Origin: Pseudomonadota bacterium
GTDB lineage: Bacteria; Pseudomonadota; Alphaproteobacteria; ATCC43930; CGMCC-115725
NCBI GenBank assembly: GCA_021790295.1
Contig: JAJYIC010000105.1
Coordinates: 1-8,103 of the forward strand
Direction of reading: 5' to 3'
Length of the DNA stretch: 8,103 nucleotides
Part shown: piece after piece, positions 1 through 6,035 of the stretch
How positions within the stretch are numbered: position 1 is the stretch's first letter
Layout: each line of letters opens with the position of its first letter
The notes under the pieces: model-generated
The model's database searches: none
Seen by the model: the letters and a program-made list of their open reading frames with translations, nothing else
Told to the model about the DNA's origin: nothing
Translations under genes and position numbers: made by a program

Positions 1-20
1 TCCGATCTGAATGCGCGGAT

Positions 21-746
21 TCACGACTTGCTTTCCCCTTCCGGCGCGACGATTTCGAGGCTTGAACTGTCGCCTTTGGGCCGCACTTCGGTGAGAGGAA
101 CGCCGTGCACGAGGTAATAGAGGTCTTCGGCGATATTGGTCGCGTGATCGCCGATCCTCTCGATGTTCTTGGCCATGAAAAGAAGATGCGTCGAGGCCGT
201 GATGTTGCGCGGGTCTTCCATCATGTAGGTCAGAAGCTCGCGGAAGAGGCTCGAATACATCTCGTCGAGCTCTTCGTCTCGTTTCCAGACGGAATAGGCC
301 TTCTCCGCGTCGCGCGCGCTATAGGCGTCGAGCACATCCTTGACGAGAAGCTGCGCGAGGCTTGCCATGTGCGGCAGGCCATGGACGGGGCGAACCGGAG
401 GCACCTGGTTGAGGGCGATCGCCCGTTTGGCGACATTGGCGGCATAATCGCAGATGCGTTCGAGGTCGCTCGCGATCCGCAACGCCGCGAAAATCTCGCG
501 CAGGTCGCGGGCGACGGGTTGGCGCAAGGCGAGAAGGCGAAGCGCCAGATTGTCGAGATCGCGTTCCAGCCGATCGACCTTGGCGTCGCCTTCGACGACG
601 GTTGCGGCAAGCGCGCTGTCCCTTTTCACCACCGCTTCGATGGCGGTGGCGAGCTGGCTTTCGGCAAGTCCTCCCATCTCGGCGATGGTGTTGCTGAGGC
701 GGCGCAATTCTTCGTCGTAACCTCTGACGATGTGTTCGGAACTCAT
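21..746 (-). CDS. phoU: Phosphate-signalling complex protein PhoU
   Basis: PhoU is a cytoplasmic, all-helical negative regulator that links the Pst phosphate transporter to the PhoR kinase, keeping PhoR in its phosphatase state when phosphate is plentiful. The 241-residue product has the usual family length and shows the tandem three-helix-bundle architecture. Each half carries the metal-binding E-x-x-x-D signature: DLERICDYAANVAKR (E96, D100) in the first repeat and NIERIGDHATNIAED (E196, D200) in the second. The N-terminal HIVRGYDEEL segment is also typical. The ATG at 746-744 is preceded by a good Shine-Dalgarno (GGAGG, about 10 bases upstream). It lies 34 bases downstream of pstB on the same strand, consistent with a pstB-phoU transcript. 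After its stop only 20 bases remain in the window, with no start of the phoB gene that often follows. Family identification is secure; the regulatory role is from family knowledge. Confidence 0.96.
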   Translation of the reverse strand: MSSEHIVRGYDEELRRLSNTIAEMGGLAESQLATAIEAVVKRDSALAATVVEGDAKVDRLERDLDNLALRLLALRQPVARDLREIFAALRIASDLERICDYAANVAKRAIALNQVPPVRPVHGLPHMASLAQLLVKDVLDAYSARDAEKAYSVWKRDEELDEMYSSLFRELLTYMMEDPRNITASTHLLFMAKNIERIGDHATNIAEDLYYLVHGVPLTEVRPKGDSSSLEIVAPEGESKS

Positions 747-780
747 CGCCCGCGATCCTCCGCCTCGCCTTTCCCGCCCC

Positions 781-1698
781 TCAGCCGAAACGCCCGGTGA
801 TGTAGTCTTCGGTGCGCGCCTGCTGCGGATGGGTAAAGATGCGCTCGGTCTCGTCGAATTCGACCAGTTCGCCGAGATAAAGAAAACCGGTAAAATCCGA
901 GCTGCGCGCCGCCTGCTGCATGTTGTGCGTCACGAGCACGATGCAATAATCCGATTTCAATTCGGCGATCAGTTCCTCGATGCGCTGGGTCGAGATCGGG
1001 TCGAGAGAGGACGCCGGCTCGTCGAGCAGAAGGACTTCGGGCTCGACCGCGATCGCGCGCGCGATGCACAGCCTTTGCTGCTGGCCCCCCGAAAGAGATA
1101 AACCGCTTTCGCGCAGCTTGCTTCCGACTTCCTCCCAAAGTGCGGCGCGGCGCAAAGCGCTTTCGACCCGGTCGTCGCGTTCGGAGCGCGGCAGGTTCTT
1201 ATAAAGCCTCAGACCAAAAGCGATATTGTCGTAGATCGACATCGGAAACGGCGTCGGCTTCTGGAACACCATCCCGACCTTTGCCCGCAAAAGATTGAGA
1301 TCGCGGCCGAGGGCGAGAATGTCTTCGCCGTCGATGAGGACTTCGCCGGTGGCGCGCTGTTTCGGGTAAAGCTCGTAAATGCGATTGAGAACCCGCAGCA
1401 ACGTCGATTTACCGCAACCCGAAGGACCGATAAAGGCGGTCACCTGCTTGTCGCGCAAAGGCAGGCTGATGTCTTTGAGAGCCCTGAATTTGTCATAATA
1501 GAAGTCGAGATTGCGTATCTGCACCTTGACGGCGAAGGCTTCCCGCTCTTCGGCCGCACCGGAGGGCGGCGTTTCTCCGCCTTGCGGCCTTTCCATCGTC
1601 TTATCCGTCATGCGAGAAAGGCTCATCGGCACAGGAAAACCACGGCCTTCGCGAAGAAAGCCGCGGCCGGCTTCTGATACTCCCTCTCGCCTGCTCAT
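781..1698 (-). CDS. pstB: Phosphate ABC transporter ATP-binding protein PstB
   Basis: PstB is the ATPase of the high-affinity phosphate importer PstSCAB and works at the inner face of the cytoplasmic membrane with the PstC/PstA permeases. In the 305-residue reading there are Walker A GPSGCGKST (91-99), the Q-loop FQKPTPFPMSIYDNIAFG (145-162), signature LSGGQQQR (202-209), Walker B VLLLDEPAS (222-230) and switch His258. The FQKPTPFPMSIYDN stretch and the C-terminal EDYITGRFG are PstB-specific. The start is uncertain. PstB is usually 250-270 residues, and the first ~55 residues here are a low-complexity extension. Other in-frame ATGs lie at 1626, 1611 and 1596. None has a strong Shine-Dalgarno. 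The predicted Pho-box promoter just upstream would start transcription near 1705, leaving almost no leader for the 1698 start, so one of the downstream starts is more likely. pstS, pstC and pstA are not adjacent, so PstB must pair with subunits encoded elsewhere. Confidence 0.95.
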   Translation of the reverse strand: MSRREGVSEAGRGFLREGRGFPVPMSLSRMTDKTMERPQGGETPPSGAAEEREAFAVKVQIRNLDFYYDKFRALKDISLPLRDKQVTAFIGPSGCGKSTLLRVLNRIYELYPKQRATGEVLIDGEDILALGRDLNLLRAKVGMVFQKPTPFPMSIYDNIAFGLRLYKNLPRSERDDRVESALRRAALWEEVGSKLRESGLSLSGGQQQRLCIARAIAVEPEVLLLDEPASSLDPISTQRIEELIAELKSDYCIVLVTHNMQQAARSSDFTGFLYLGELVEFDETERIFTHPQQARTEDYITGRFG

Positions 1699-1711
1699 GC
1701 CACGGTTATCG

Positions 1712-1717
1712 ACTTTA
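1712..1717 (-). promoter_or_regulatory. Putative -10 element of the pstB-phoU promoter
   Basis: The minus-strand hexamer TAAAGT matches TATAAT at 4 of 6 positions and begins 11 bases after the Pho box. In PhoB-activated sigma-70 promoters the Pho box replaces the -35 element and the -10 follows at about this distance. Transcription would begin near 1705, which argues against translation from the ATG at 1698. An alternative hexamer, GATAAC, lies slightly further downstream. Confidence 0.45.
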
Positions 1718-1728
1718 GCCGCTTTTCG

Positions 1729-1746
1729 ATTGCAGTTCCGTGACAG
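1729..1746 (-). promoter_or_regulatory. Putative Pho box (PhoB-binding site) upstream of pstB
   Basis: On the minus strand the sequence reads CTGTCAC-GGAA-CTGCAAT. These are two 7-base direct repeats separated by 4 bases, the same layout as the PhoB consensus CTGTCAT-N4-CTGTCAT. The first repeat matches at 6 of 7 positions and the second at 5 of 7. It lies in the gap between phoR and pstB, directly before a phosphate-transport gene, where such a site is expected. A -10-like hexamer follows 11 bases downstream. The pattern is seen directly; PhoB binding is inferred. Confidence 0.68.
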
Positions 1747-1770
1747 AGGAAAAAGGGCGGAGCGCGCGAT

Positions 1771-3186
1771 TCAGAAAGGCCGCGCCGTCTCCTCGGCGCC
1801 CTTTTCCTCCGCCAACGGCAGATAGACGGTAAACATCGAGCCCTTTTCCGGTTCGCTCTCGATTTCGAGAAAGCCGCGATGGCGATTGAGGCTGTGCTTG
1901 ACGATGGCAAGCCCGAGCCCGGTGCCGCCGAGCGCGCGCGAACGGGCGGGATCGACGCGGTAAAAGCGTTCCGTCAAACGCGGCAGATGGTGGCGGGGAA
2001 TGCCTTCGCCTTGGTCCTTGACCGCGATCGCGAGATAAGCCTTCTCGCCCGCTGCGGCGGGAGGTCTTTTGCGGGCAAGGGTTGCGTCGAGGGCGATCTC
2101 GCTTCCCGCCCGGGCGTATTTGATCGCGTTATCGAGAAGGTTCTGAAATACCTGTGCGAGTTCGTCGGGATCGCCCTCGATTTCGGGAAGCTCGGCAGGG
2201 ATGTCGAGACGGATGGTCATGCCGCGTTCGCCGGCGCGCAAGGAGAAGGCTTCGACGGTTTCGCGCAAGATCGGCGCGATGTCGACCAGCCCTTGCGGCG
2301 GCACGCGCTCGCTTTCCTCGATCTTCGACAGGGAGAGAAGATCGGCGACGAGACGGGCCATGCGCGAAGCCTCTTTGCTCATGATGGCAAGAAAGCGTTC
2401 GCGCGCCTCGCTGTCTTCGCGCGCCGGCCCTTCCAAGGTTTCGATAAAACCGATGAGGGCGGCGAGAGGGTTTCTGAGCTCGTGACTCGCATTGGCGACG
2501 AAATCGACGCGCATCTCTTCGGCGTGTTTGATCTCGCTCATGTCGTCGAGAGCCAGGACCGCGACGGGGGCAGGGCCTTCGATACGGGCGATGCGCGCGC
2601 GCAATTGCCTTTCGAGCGGGAGGAATACGGCAAATTCGACGGCCTCGCTTTGGGCGCCGCGCAAGACCCGTTCGACCGCTTCCAGCAAGGCCGGGTTGCG
2701 CAAGGCCGAAGCGAGATCGCGAGGCTCGGAAAGGGGGCCGACAAAAGGCAAAGCTGCGGCGTTGGCGCGCAGCATCCGCCGCCCTTCGTCGATGAGGATC
2801 AGAGGACCCGGTACGGCGGCGAAAACCTTTTCGAAAAGGGCGAGCCCGGATCTGGCCTCGTCGCTCTGCCCTTTGAGGCGCCGTCCGGCGCGCAAAAGCG
2901 CGAGCGAAGGCAGGGCGAAAAGCGCCGGGAAGCCTTTTCCCTTCTCTTCGAGGACGGCGTTCGGGTCGCGGGCGAGAGCCTCGATCGCGCGCGCGAGCGC
3001 CCGCAAACCGCGTTCGAAACGGCTGGCGAAAAGAGCCGCAAACGCCAGCACGAAGGCCGCCGCCGCAAAGGCCGGCGCGGGCTCGATGCGGCGGCCGGAG
3101 AGAAGCGCCAAAAGCGCGGCGAAAGAAGGCGCCGCCAAGACCAGTGCGAGCGCCGCCGTGCGGAGCGGCGACCCCTTCGGGTTCAC
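1771..3186 (-). CDS. phoR: Phosphate-regulon sensor histidine kinase PhoR
   Basis: This is a membrane histidine kinase that phosphorylates PhoB under phosphate limitation. In 471 residues there are two hydrophobic segments (about 11-30 and 38-54) joined by a loop of only about 7 residues, so no periplasmic sensor domain, as expected for PhoR, which reads phosphate status through Pst/PhoU. A charged linker follows, then a PAS-like region (~113-215, FEKVFAAVPGPLILIDEG) and the H-box SHELRNP (phospho-accepting His235). The ATPase domain has the N-box NLLDNAIKYA (349-358), G1 DQGEGI (391-396), F-box FYRVD (408-412) and G2 GGTGLGLAIVK (420-430). All key catalytic residues are present. The start is a GTG that overlaps the maeB stop (GTGA), with no clear Shine-Dalgarno, so translation is probably coupled to maeB. 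The phoR assignment rests on architecture plus the pstB-phoU neighbours; the kinase family is certain. Confidence 0.92.
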   Translation of the reverse strand: MNPKGSPLRTAALALVLAAPSFAALLALLSGRRIEPAPAFAAAAFVLAFAALFASRFERGLRALARAIEALARDPNAVLEEKGKGFPALFALPSLALLRAGRRLKGQSDEARSGLALFEKVFAAVPGPLILIDEGRRMLRANAAALPFVGPLSEPRDLASALRNPALLEAVERVLRGAQSEAVEFAVFLPLERQLRARIARIEGPAPVAVLALDDMSEIKHAEEMRVDFVANASHELRNPLAALIGFIETLEGPAREDSEARERFLAIMSKEASRMARLVADLLSLSKIEESERVPPQGLVDIAPILRETVEAFSLRAGERGMTIRLDIPAELPEIEGDPDELAQVFQNLLDNAIKYARAGSEIALDATLARKRPPAAAGEKAYLAIAVKDQGEGIPRHHLPRLTERFYRVDPARSRALGGTGLGLAIVKHSLNRHRGFLEIESEPEKGSMFTVYLPLAEEKGAEETARPF

Positions 3187-5489
3187 ATCTTTTTGGCGGC
3201 GGGCGCAAAGGCTCCGGCGCCCGCAGAGGCGGCATCATGGGCCGCAAGCGCGGCGAGATTGACGAGATCGGAGACCGTCGCTCCCGTATTCGCGATCTGC
3301 ACCGGATGGGCAAGACCGATGAGAAGGGGCCCGATCGCGGTTCCCCCGCCTAGCTGGGCCAAAAGCTTCGCGGCGATGTTGGCGCTGTGGAGTTGCGGCA
3401 TGACGAGGATGTTGGCGGGGCCTTTGAGGCGGCAGAAGGGATAAAGCTGATCCATCAGCCGCTTTTCGAGCGCGACGTCGGCGCTCATCTCGCCGTCGTA
3501 TTCGAAATCGACCGTGCGCGTATCGAGAAGCGCGACGGCGTTCCTCACGCGCTCGACGTCGAGCCCCACGGGGTTGCCGAAACTCGAATAGGAAAGCAGC
3601 GCCACCCTTGGTTCGAGGCCGAGCTGGCGCGCCGTTTGCGCCGCCCCTTTGGCGATGTCGGCGAGTTCGAACGGGCTCGGCGTTTCGTGGACGAGAGTGT
3701 CGGCGATCAAAACCGTGCGCTCATGGGCAAGAAGAACGGTCAAACCGAAGAGCGCCGAGCCGTCTGCGACATCGATCACCTGCGAGACTTCGCTCAGAAC
3801 GTCGAAGGAATTGCGGGTGATCCCCGTCACCATCGCGTCGGCGTCGCCCAAGGCCACCATGCAGGCGGCAAAGACGTTGCGATCCTGGTTGACGAGACGC
3901 TGGCAATCGCGGCGGAGCATCCCTTTCCGTTGCCGGCGGTGATAAAGGAAATCGGTGTAATCCTGGTTGCGGTGGGAAAGGCGCGCATTGTGGATCTCGA
4001 GCTGTTGCAGCGAGTTGAGGCCGATCGCGCTCATCGTCGCGCGCACGCGGTCTTCGCGTCCGACGAGGACCGGCGTGCCGAAACCGCTGTCGGCGAACTG
4101 GAGCGCGGCGCGGATCGTCTTTTCCTCTTCGCCTTCGGCGAAGACGACGCGTTTCGGGGCGCTGCGCACACGTTCGAAGATCTGTTCGAGCCCTGCCGCC
4201 GTCGGATCGAGCCGGGCTTTGAGAGCGCGTTTATAGGCCGCCATGTCGGCGATCGGTTTTCTCGCCACGCCGCTTTCGATCGCCGCCTTCGCTACCGCCG
4301 AAGGCACCGCCCAGATGAGACGCGGATCGAACGGGGCCGGGATGATGTAATCGGGACCGTAATGAAGGCGCTGGCCGGCGTAGGCGGCGGCGACCTCGTC
4401 GGGAACATCCTCGCGCGCAAGCCGCGCCAGAGCCTCTGCGGCGGCGATCTTCATTTCGTCGTTGATGGTCGAAGCGCGCACATCGAGAGCGCCGCGGAAG
4501 ATGTAAGGGAAACCGAGGACATTATTGACCTGGTTCGGATAGTCCGAACGTCCGGTGGCGATGATGGCGTCCGAACGCACGGCCCTCACTTCTTCGGGCG
4601 TGATCTCCGGATCGGGGTTGGCCATGGCAAAGATGATCGGCTTTTCCGCCATCGAGCGCACCATCGCCTGCGAGACCGCCCCTTTGACCGAAAGGCCGAA
4701 AAAGACATCGACCCCTTCGATCGCTTCGGCGAGGCTGCGCGCCTTGGTGTCGACGGCATGGGCCGATTTCCACTGGTTCATGCCCTCGCTGCGGCCGCGG
4801 TAGATGACCCCTTTCGAGTCGCACAAGACGACGTTCGCCGCCGGCAGGCCCATCTTTTTGAGCAGGTCGATGCAGGCAATCCCGGCGGCGCCGGCGCCGT
4901 TGACCGCCATCTTGATCTCGCCGAGCGTGCGGCCCGTCAGGTGAAGGGCGTTGATGAGCCCCGCCGCCGCGATGATCGCGGTGCCGTGCTGGTCGTCGTG
5001 AAAGACCGGTATGTCGAGGAGAGCGCGAAGCCTTTCCTCGATGATGAAGCATTCCGGGGCCTTGACGTCTTCGAGATTGATCCCGGCGAAAGCCGGGTGA
5101 AGAAAGCGCACGCAATTGACAAATTCGTCGACCTCGCGGGTATCGATTTCGAGATCGATCGAGTCGATGTCGGCAAAGCGTTTGAAAAGCGCGCATTTCC
5201 CTTCCATCACGGGCTTGGCCGCGAGCGGGCCGAGATCGCCCAGGCCCAAAACCGCGGTGCCGTTCGAGATGACGGCGACAAAGTTCCCTTTCGAGGTGTA
5301 GTCGTAGACCACGCTCGGCTGCTTTTCGATATGGAGGCAAGGGAAGGCCACTCCCGGCGAATAGGCGAGAGAAAGGTCGCGCTGGGTCGTCAAAGGTTTC
5401 GTCGGCGCAATCGACAATTTCCCCGGGCGGCCGCTGGAATGGAACTGCAGGGCCTCATTCTCGGTTGCGCGGTCTATCGCCTCATCCAT
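3183..5489 (-). CDS. maeB: NADP-dependent malic enzyme with C-terminal phosphotransacetylase-like domain (MaeB type)
   Basis: This cytoplasmic enzyme oxidatively decarboxylates malate to pyruvate with reduction of NAD(P), supplying pyruvate/acetyl-CoA and NADPH during growth on C4 acids. The 768 residues match the large MaeB class. Residues 1 to ~430 are the malic-enzyme part, with AYSPGVA (Tyr43), GKCALFKRFADID (Lys98), the metal site NLEDVKAPE (Glu141, Asp142) and HDDQHGTA (Asp165/166), and the dinucleotide-binding GAGAAG (198-203). Residues ~435-768 are a phosphotransacetylase-like domain. Its C-terminal PVQIANTGATVSDLVN (729-744) lacks the NDLSRG motif of active Pta, so it is probably regulatory, as in E. 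coli MaeB, where acetyl-CoA acts allosterically. The ATG has a good GAGGAG Shine-Dalgarno 10 bases upstream. The stop overlaps the phoR GTG. Cofactor preference (NADP versus NAD) is inferred from the family and not proven. Confidence 0.95.
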   Translation of the reverse strand: MDEAIDRATENEALQFHSSGRPGKLSIAPTKPLTTQRDLSLAYSPGVAFPCLHIEKQPSVVYDYTSKGNFVAVISNGTAVLGLGDLGPLAAKPVMEGKCALFKRFADIDSIDLEIDTREVDEFVNCVRFLHPAFAGINLEDVKAPECFIIEERLRALLDIPVFHDDQHGTAIIAAAGLINALHLTGRTLGEIKMAVNGAGAAGIACIDLLKKMGLPAANVVLCDSKGVIYRGRSEGMNQWKSAHAVDTKARSLAEAIEGVDVFFGLSVKGAVSQAMVRSMAEKPIIFAMANPDPEITPEEVRAVRSDAIIATGRSDYPNQVNNVLGFPYIFRGALDVRASTINDEMKIAAAEALARLAREDVPDEVAAAYAGQRLHYGPDYIIPAPFDPRLIWAVPSAVAKAAIESGVARKPIADMAAYKRALKARLDPTAAGLEQIFERVRSAPKRVVFAEGEEEKTIRAALQFADSGFGTPVLVGREDRVRATMSAIGLNSLQQLEIHNARLSHRNQDYTDFLYHRRQRKGMLRRDCQRLVNQDRNVFAACMVALGDADAMVTGITRNSFDVLSEVSQVIDVADGSALFGLTVLLAHERTVLIADTLVHETPSPFELADIAKGAAQTARQLGLEPRVALLSYSSFGNPVGLDVERVRNAVALLDTRTVDFEYDGEMSADVALEKRLMDQLYPFCRLKGPANILVMPQLHSANIAAKLLAQLGGGTAIGPLLIGLAHPVQIANTGATVSDLVNLAALAAHDAASAGAGAFAPAAKKM

Positions 5490-5517
5490 CTTCGAGACAC
5501 TCCTCGGGCAGCGGGCG

Positions 5518-5551
5518 CGTCATCGGCGGCGGCGCTTCGCAGCCGATGACG
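5518..5551. repeat. 10-bp perfect inverted repeat at the maeB 5' end
   Basis: Arms CGTCATCGGC (5518-5527) and GCCGATGACG (5542-5551) are perfectly complementary and are separated by 14 bases. The element begins 29 bases upstream of the maeB start codon and touches the predicted -10. It would therefore cover the transcription start or form a stem-loop at the 5' end of the maeB mRNA. There is no T-run on either side, so a terminator is unlikely. A repressor operator or an mRNA stability/regulatory hairpin are the two plausible roles; neither can be chosen from sequence alone. Confidence 0.6.
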
Positions 5552-5577
5552 TTAAAGAATCCTGCGCTTTCCGTCAA
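5551..5577 (-). promoter_or_regulatory. Putative sigma-70 promoter of maeB(-phoR)
   Basis: On the minus strand a -35-like TTGACG (5577-5572, 5 of 6 to TTGACA) is followed after 15 bases by TTTAAC (5556-5551, 4 of 6 to TATAAT). Transcription would start near 5544, giving a leader of about 55 bases that includes the 5518-5551 dyad. The -10 is weak and the spacer short, suggesting a promoter that needs help from an activator, or a misassigned -10. Confidence 0.45.
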
Positions 5578-5582
5578 AGCGC
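5564..5582. repeat. 7-bp inverted repeat over the maeB -35
   Basis: Arms GCGCTTT (5564-5570) and AAAGCGC (5576-5582) are perfect complements around a 5-base centre. The dyad covers the proposed maeB -35 hexamer (5572-5577), a position where a bound regulator would compete with or contact RNA polymerase. Its arms differ from those of the 5518-5551 dyad, so the two would be separate sites. Confidence 0.45.
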
Positions 5583-5614
5583 GCGGGCGGGGCCTGCCTT
5601 GCTCCCCCGCCCGG

Positions 5615-5642
5615 TTGACAGAAGAGGGCGGCCCGCTATAGT
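5615..5642 (+). promoter_or_regulatory. Sigma-70 promoter of the rplU operon
   Basis: A perfect -35 TTGACA (5615-5620) is followed by a 16-base spacer and TATAGT (5637-5642, 5 of 6 to TATAAT), giving the strongest promoter match in the window. Transcription would start near 5649, giving a leader of about 47 bases before the rplU ATG. The bases after the -10 (GCCGCCGC) form a GC-rich discriminator, the hallmark of promoters for ribosomal components that are turned down in the stringent response; that regulation is inferred. Confidence 0.8.
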
Positions 5643-5695
5643 GCCGCCGCTTTAGGGATTGCGCATCTCGCCCCGAAAAGAGAGTGACGGTTCTC

Positions 5696-6013
5696 ATGTT
5701 CGCTGTGATTCGCACAGGCGGCAAACAGTATAAGGTCGAAATGGACGAGGTGATCGCCGTCGAAAAGATGGCGGCCGAGCCTGGAAGCGAAATCGCGATC
5801 GAAGAGGTGCTGCTGGTCGGCGGCGATGGCGAGGTCAAAACCGGGGCGCCCTTCCTTCCCGGCGCGCAGGTAAGCGCGACGGTGCTCGCCCAACGCCGCA
5901 AAGACAAGGTCATCGTCTTCAAGAAAAAGCGGCGGAAGAACTACCGGCGCAAAAAGGGTCACCGCCAGTACGAGACTCTTTTGCGCATCACCGGGATCAA
6001 AGCCGGGGCGTGA
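5696..6013 (+). CDS. rplU: 50S ribosomal protein L21
   Basis: L21 is a primary 23S rRNA-binding protein of the large ribosomal subunit. The 105-residue product begins MFAVIRTGGKQYKV, the canonical family start, and has the very basic FKKKRRKNYRRKKGHRQ rRNA-contacting segment (residues 75-91) followed by the conserved TLLRITGI end. Length is close to the usual ~103 residues, with no long C-terminal extension of the kind some alphaproteobacteria have. A GTG four codons earlier (5684) is in frame, but would add MTVL before the conserved start. The ATG has an AAGAGAG purine tract 11 bases upstream, so I chose it. It is the first gene of the rightward operon, with rpmA 22 bases after it, the standard bacterial pairing. 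Confidence 0.97.
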   Translation: MFAVIRTGGKQYKVEMDEVIAVEKMAAEPGSEIAIEEVLLVGGDGEVKTGAPFLPGAQVSATVLAQRRKDKVIVFKKKRRKNYRRKKGHRQYETLLRITGIKAGA

Positions 6014-6019
6014 GCCCCG
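6004..6019 (+). promoter_or_regulatory. Small GNRA-capped hairpin containing the rplU stop codon
   Basis: CGGGGC-GTGA-GCCCCG forms a 6-bp, all-GC stem closed by a GTGA loop, which fits the stable GNRA tetraloop class. The rplU stop codon TGA (6011-6013) occupies the last three loop bases, and the rpmA Shine-Dalgarno region begins just after the stem. It has no T-run, so it is not an intrinsic terminator. A role in L21/L27 translational balance or mRNA stability is possible but untested. Confidence 0.4.
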
Positions 6020-6035
6020 AGAGAGACGAGCGGAA

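Noticed and set aside
1..20. Start of a phoB gene downstream of phoU
   Set aside because: Only 20 bases remain and they show no start codon with a ribosome site on the minus strand; its presence outside the window is only an expectation.
105..800. 231-codon open frame on the plus strand, antisense to phoU
   Set aside because: It is a shadow of phoU with no domain signature, and spans the phoU-pstB gap without a plausible ribosome site.
1879..3444. 521-codon open frame on the plus strand, antisense to phoR
   Set aside because: It is opposite conserved kinase boxes, contains no known domain, and fits a codon-bias shadow; it also runs into the maeB shadow frame.
3387..5549. 720-codon open frame on the plus strand, antisense to maeB
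   Set aside because: It lies fully opposite a well-conserved malic enzyme, has no recognisable motif, and its composition (rich in Arg, Asp, Glu, Val, Gly) is that of a high-GC antisense shadow.
5518..5551. The 10-bp dyad as an intrinsic terminator
   Set aside because: There is no T-run after either arm, and it lies in a divergent promoter region with no gene ending into it.
5616..5622. CTGTCAA on the minus strand upstream of maeB as a Pho half-site
   Set aside because: No second repeat occurs 11 bases away on either side, and the bases are already explained as the rplU -35 hexamer.
5684..5686. GTG as the rplU start
   Set aside because: It adds four non-conserved residues before the canonical MFAVIRTGGKQY start, and lies on the purine tract that serves as the Shine-Dalgarno for the ATG at 5696.
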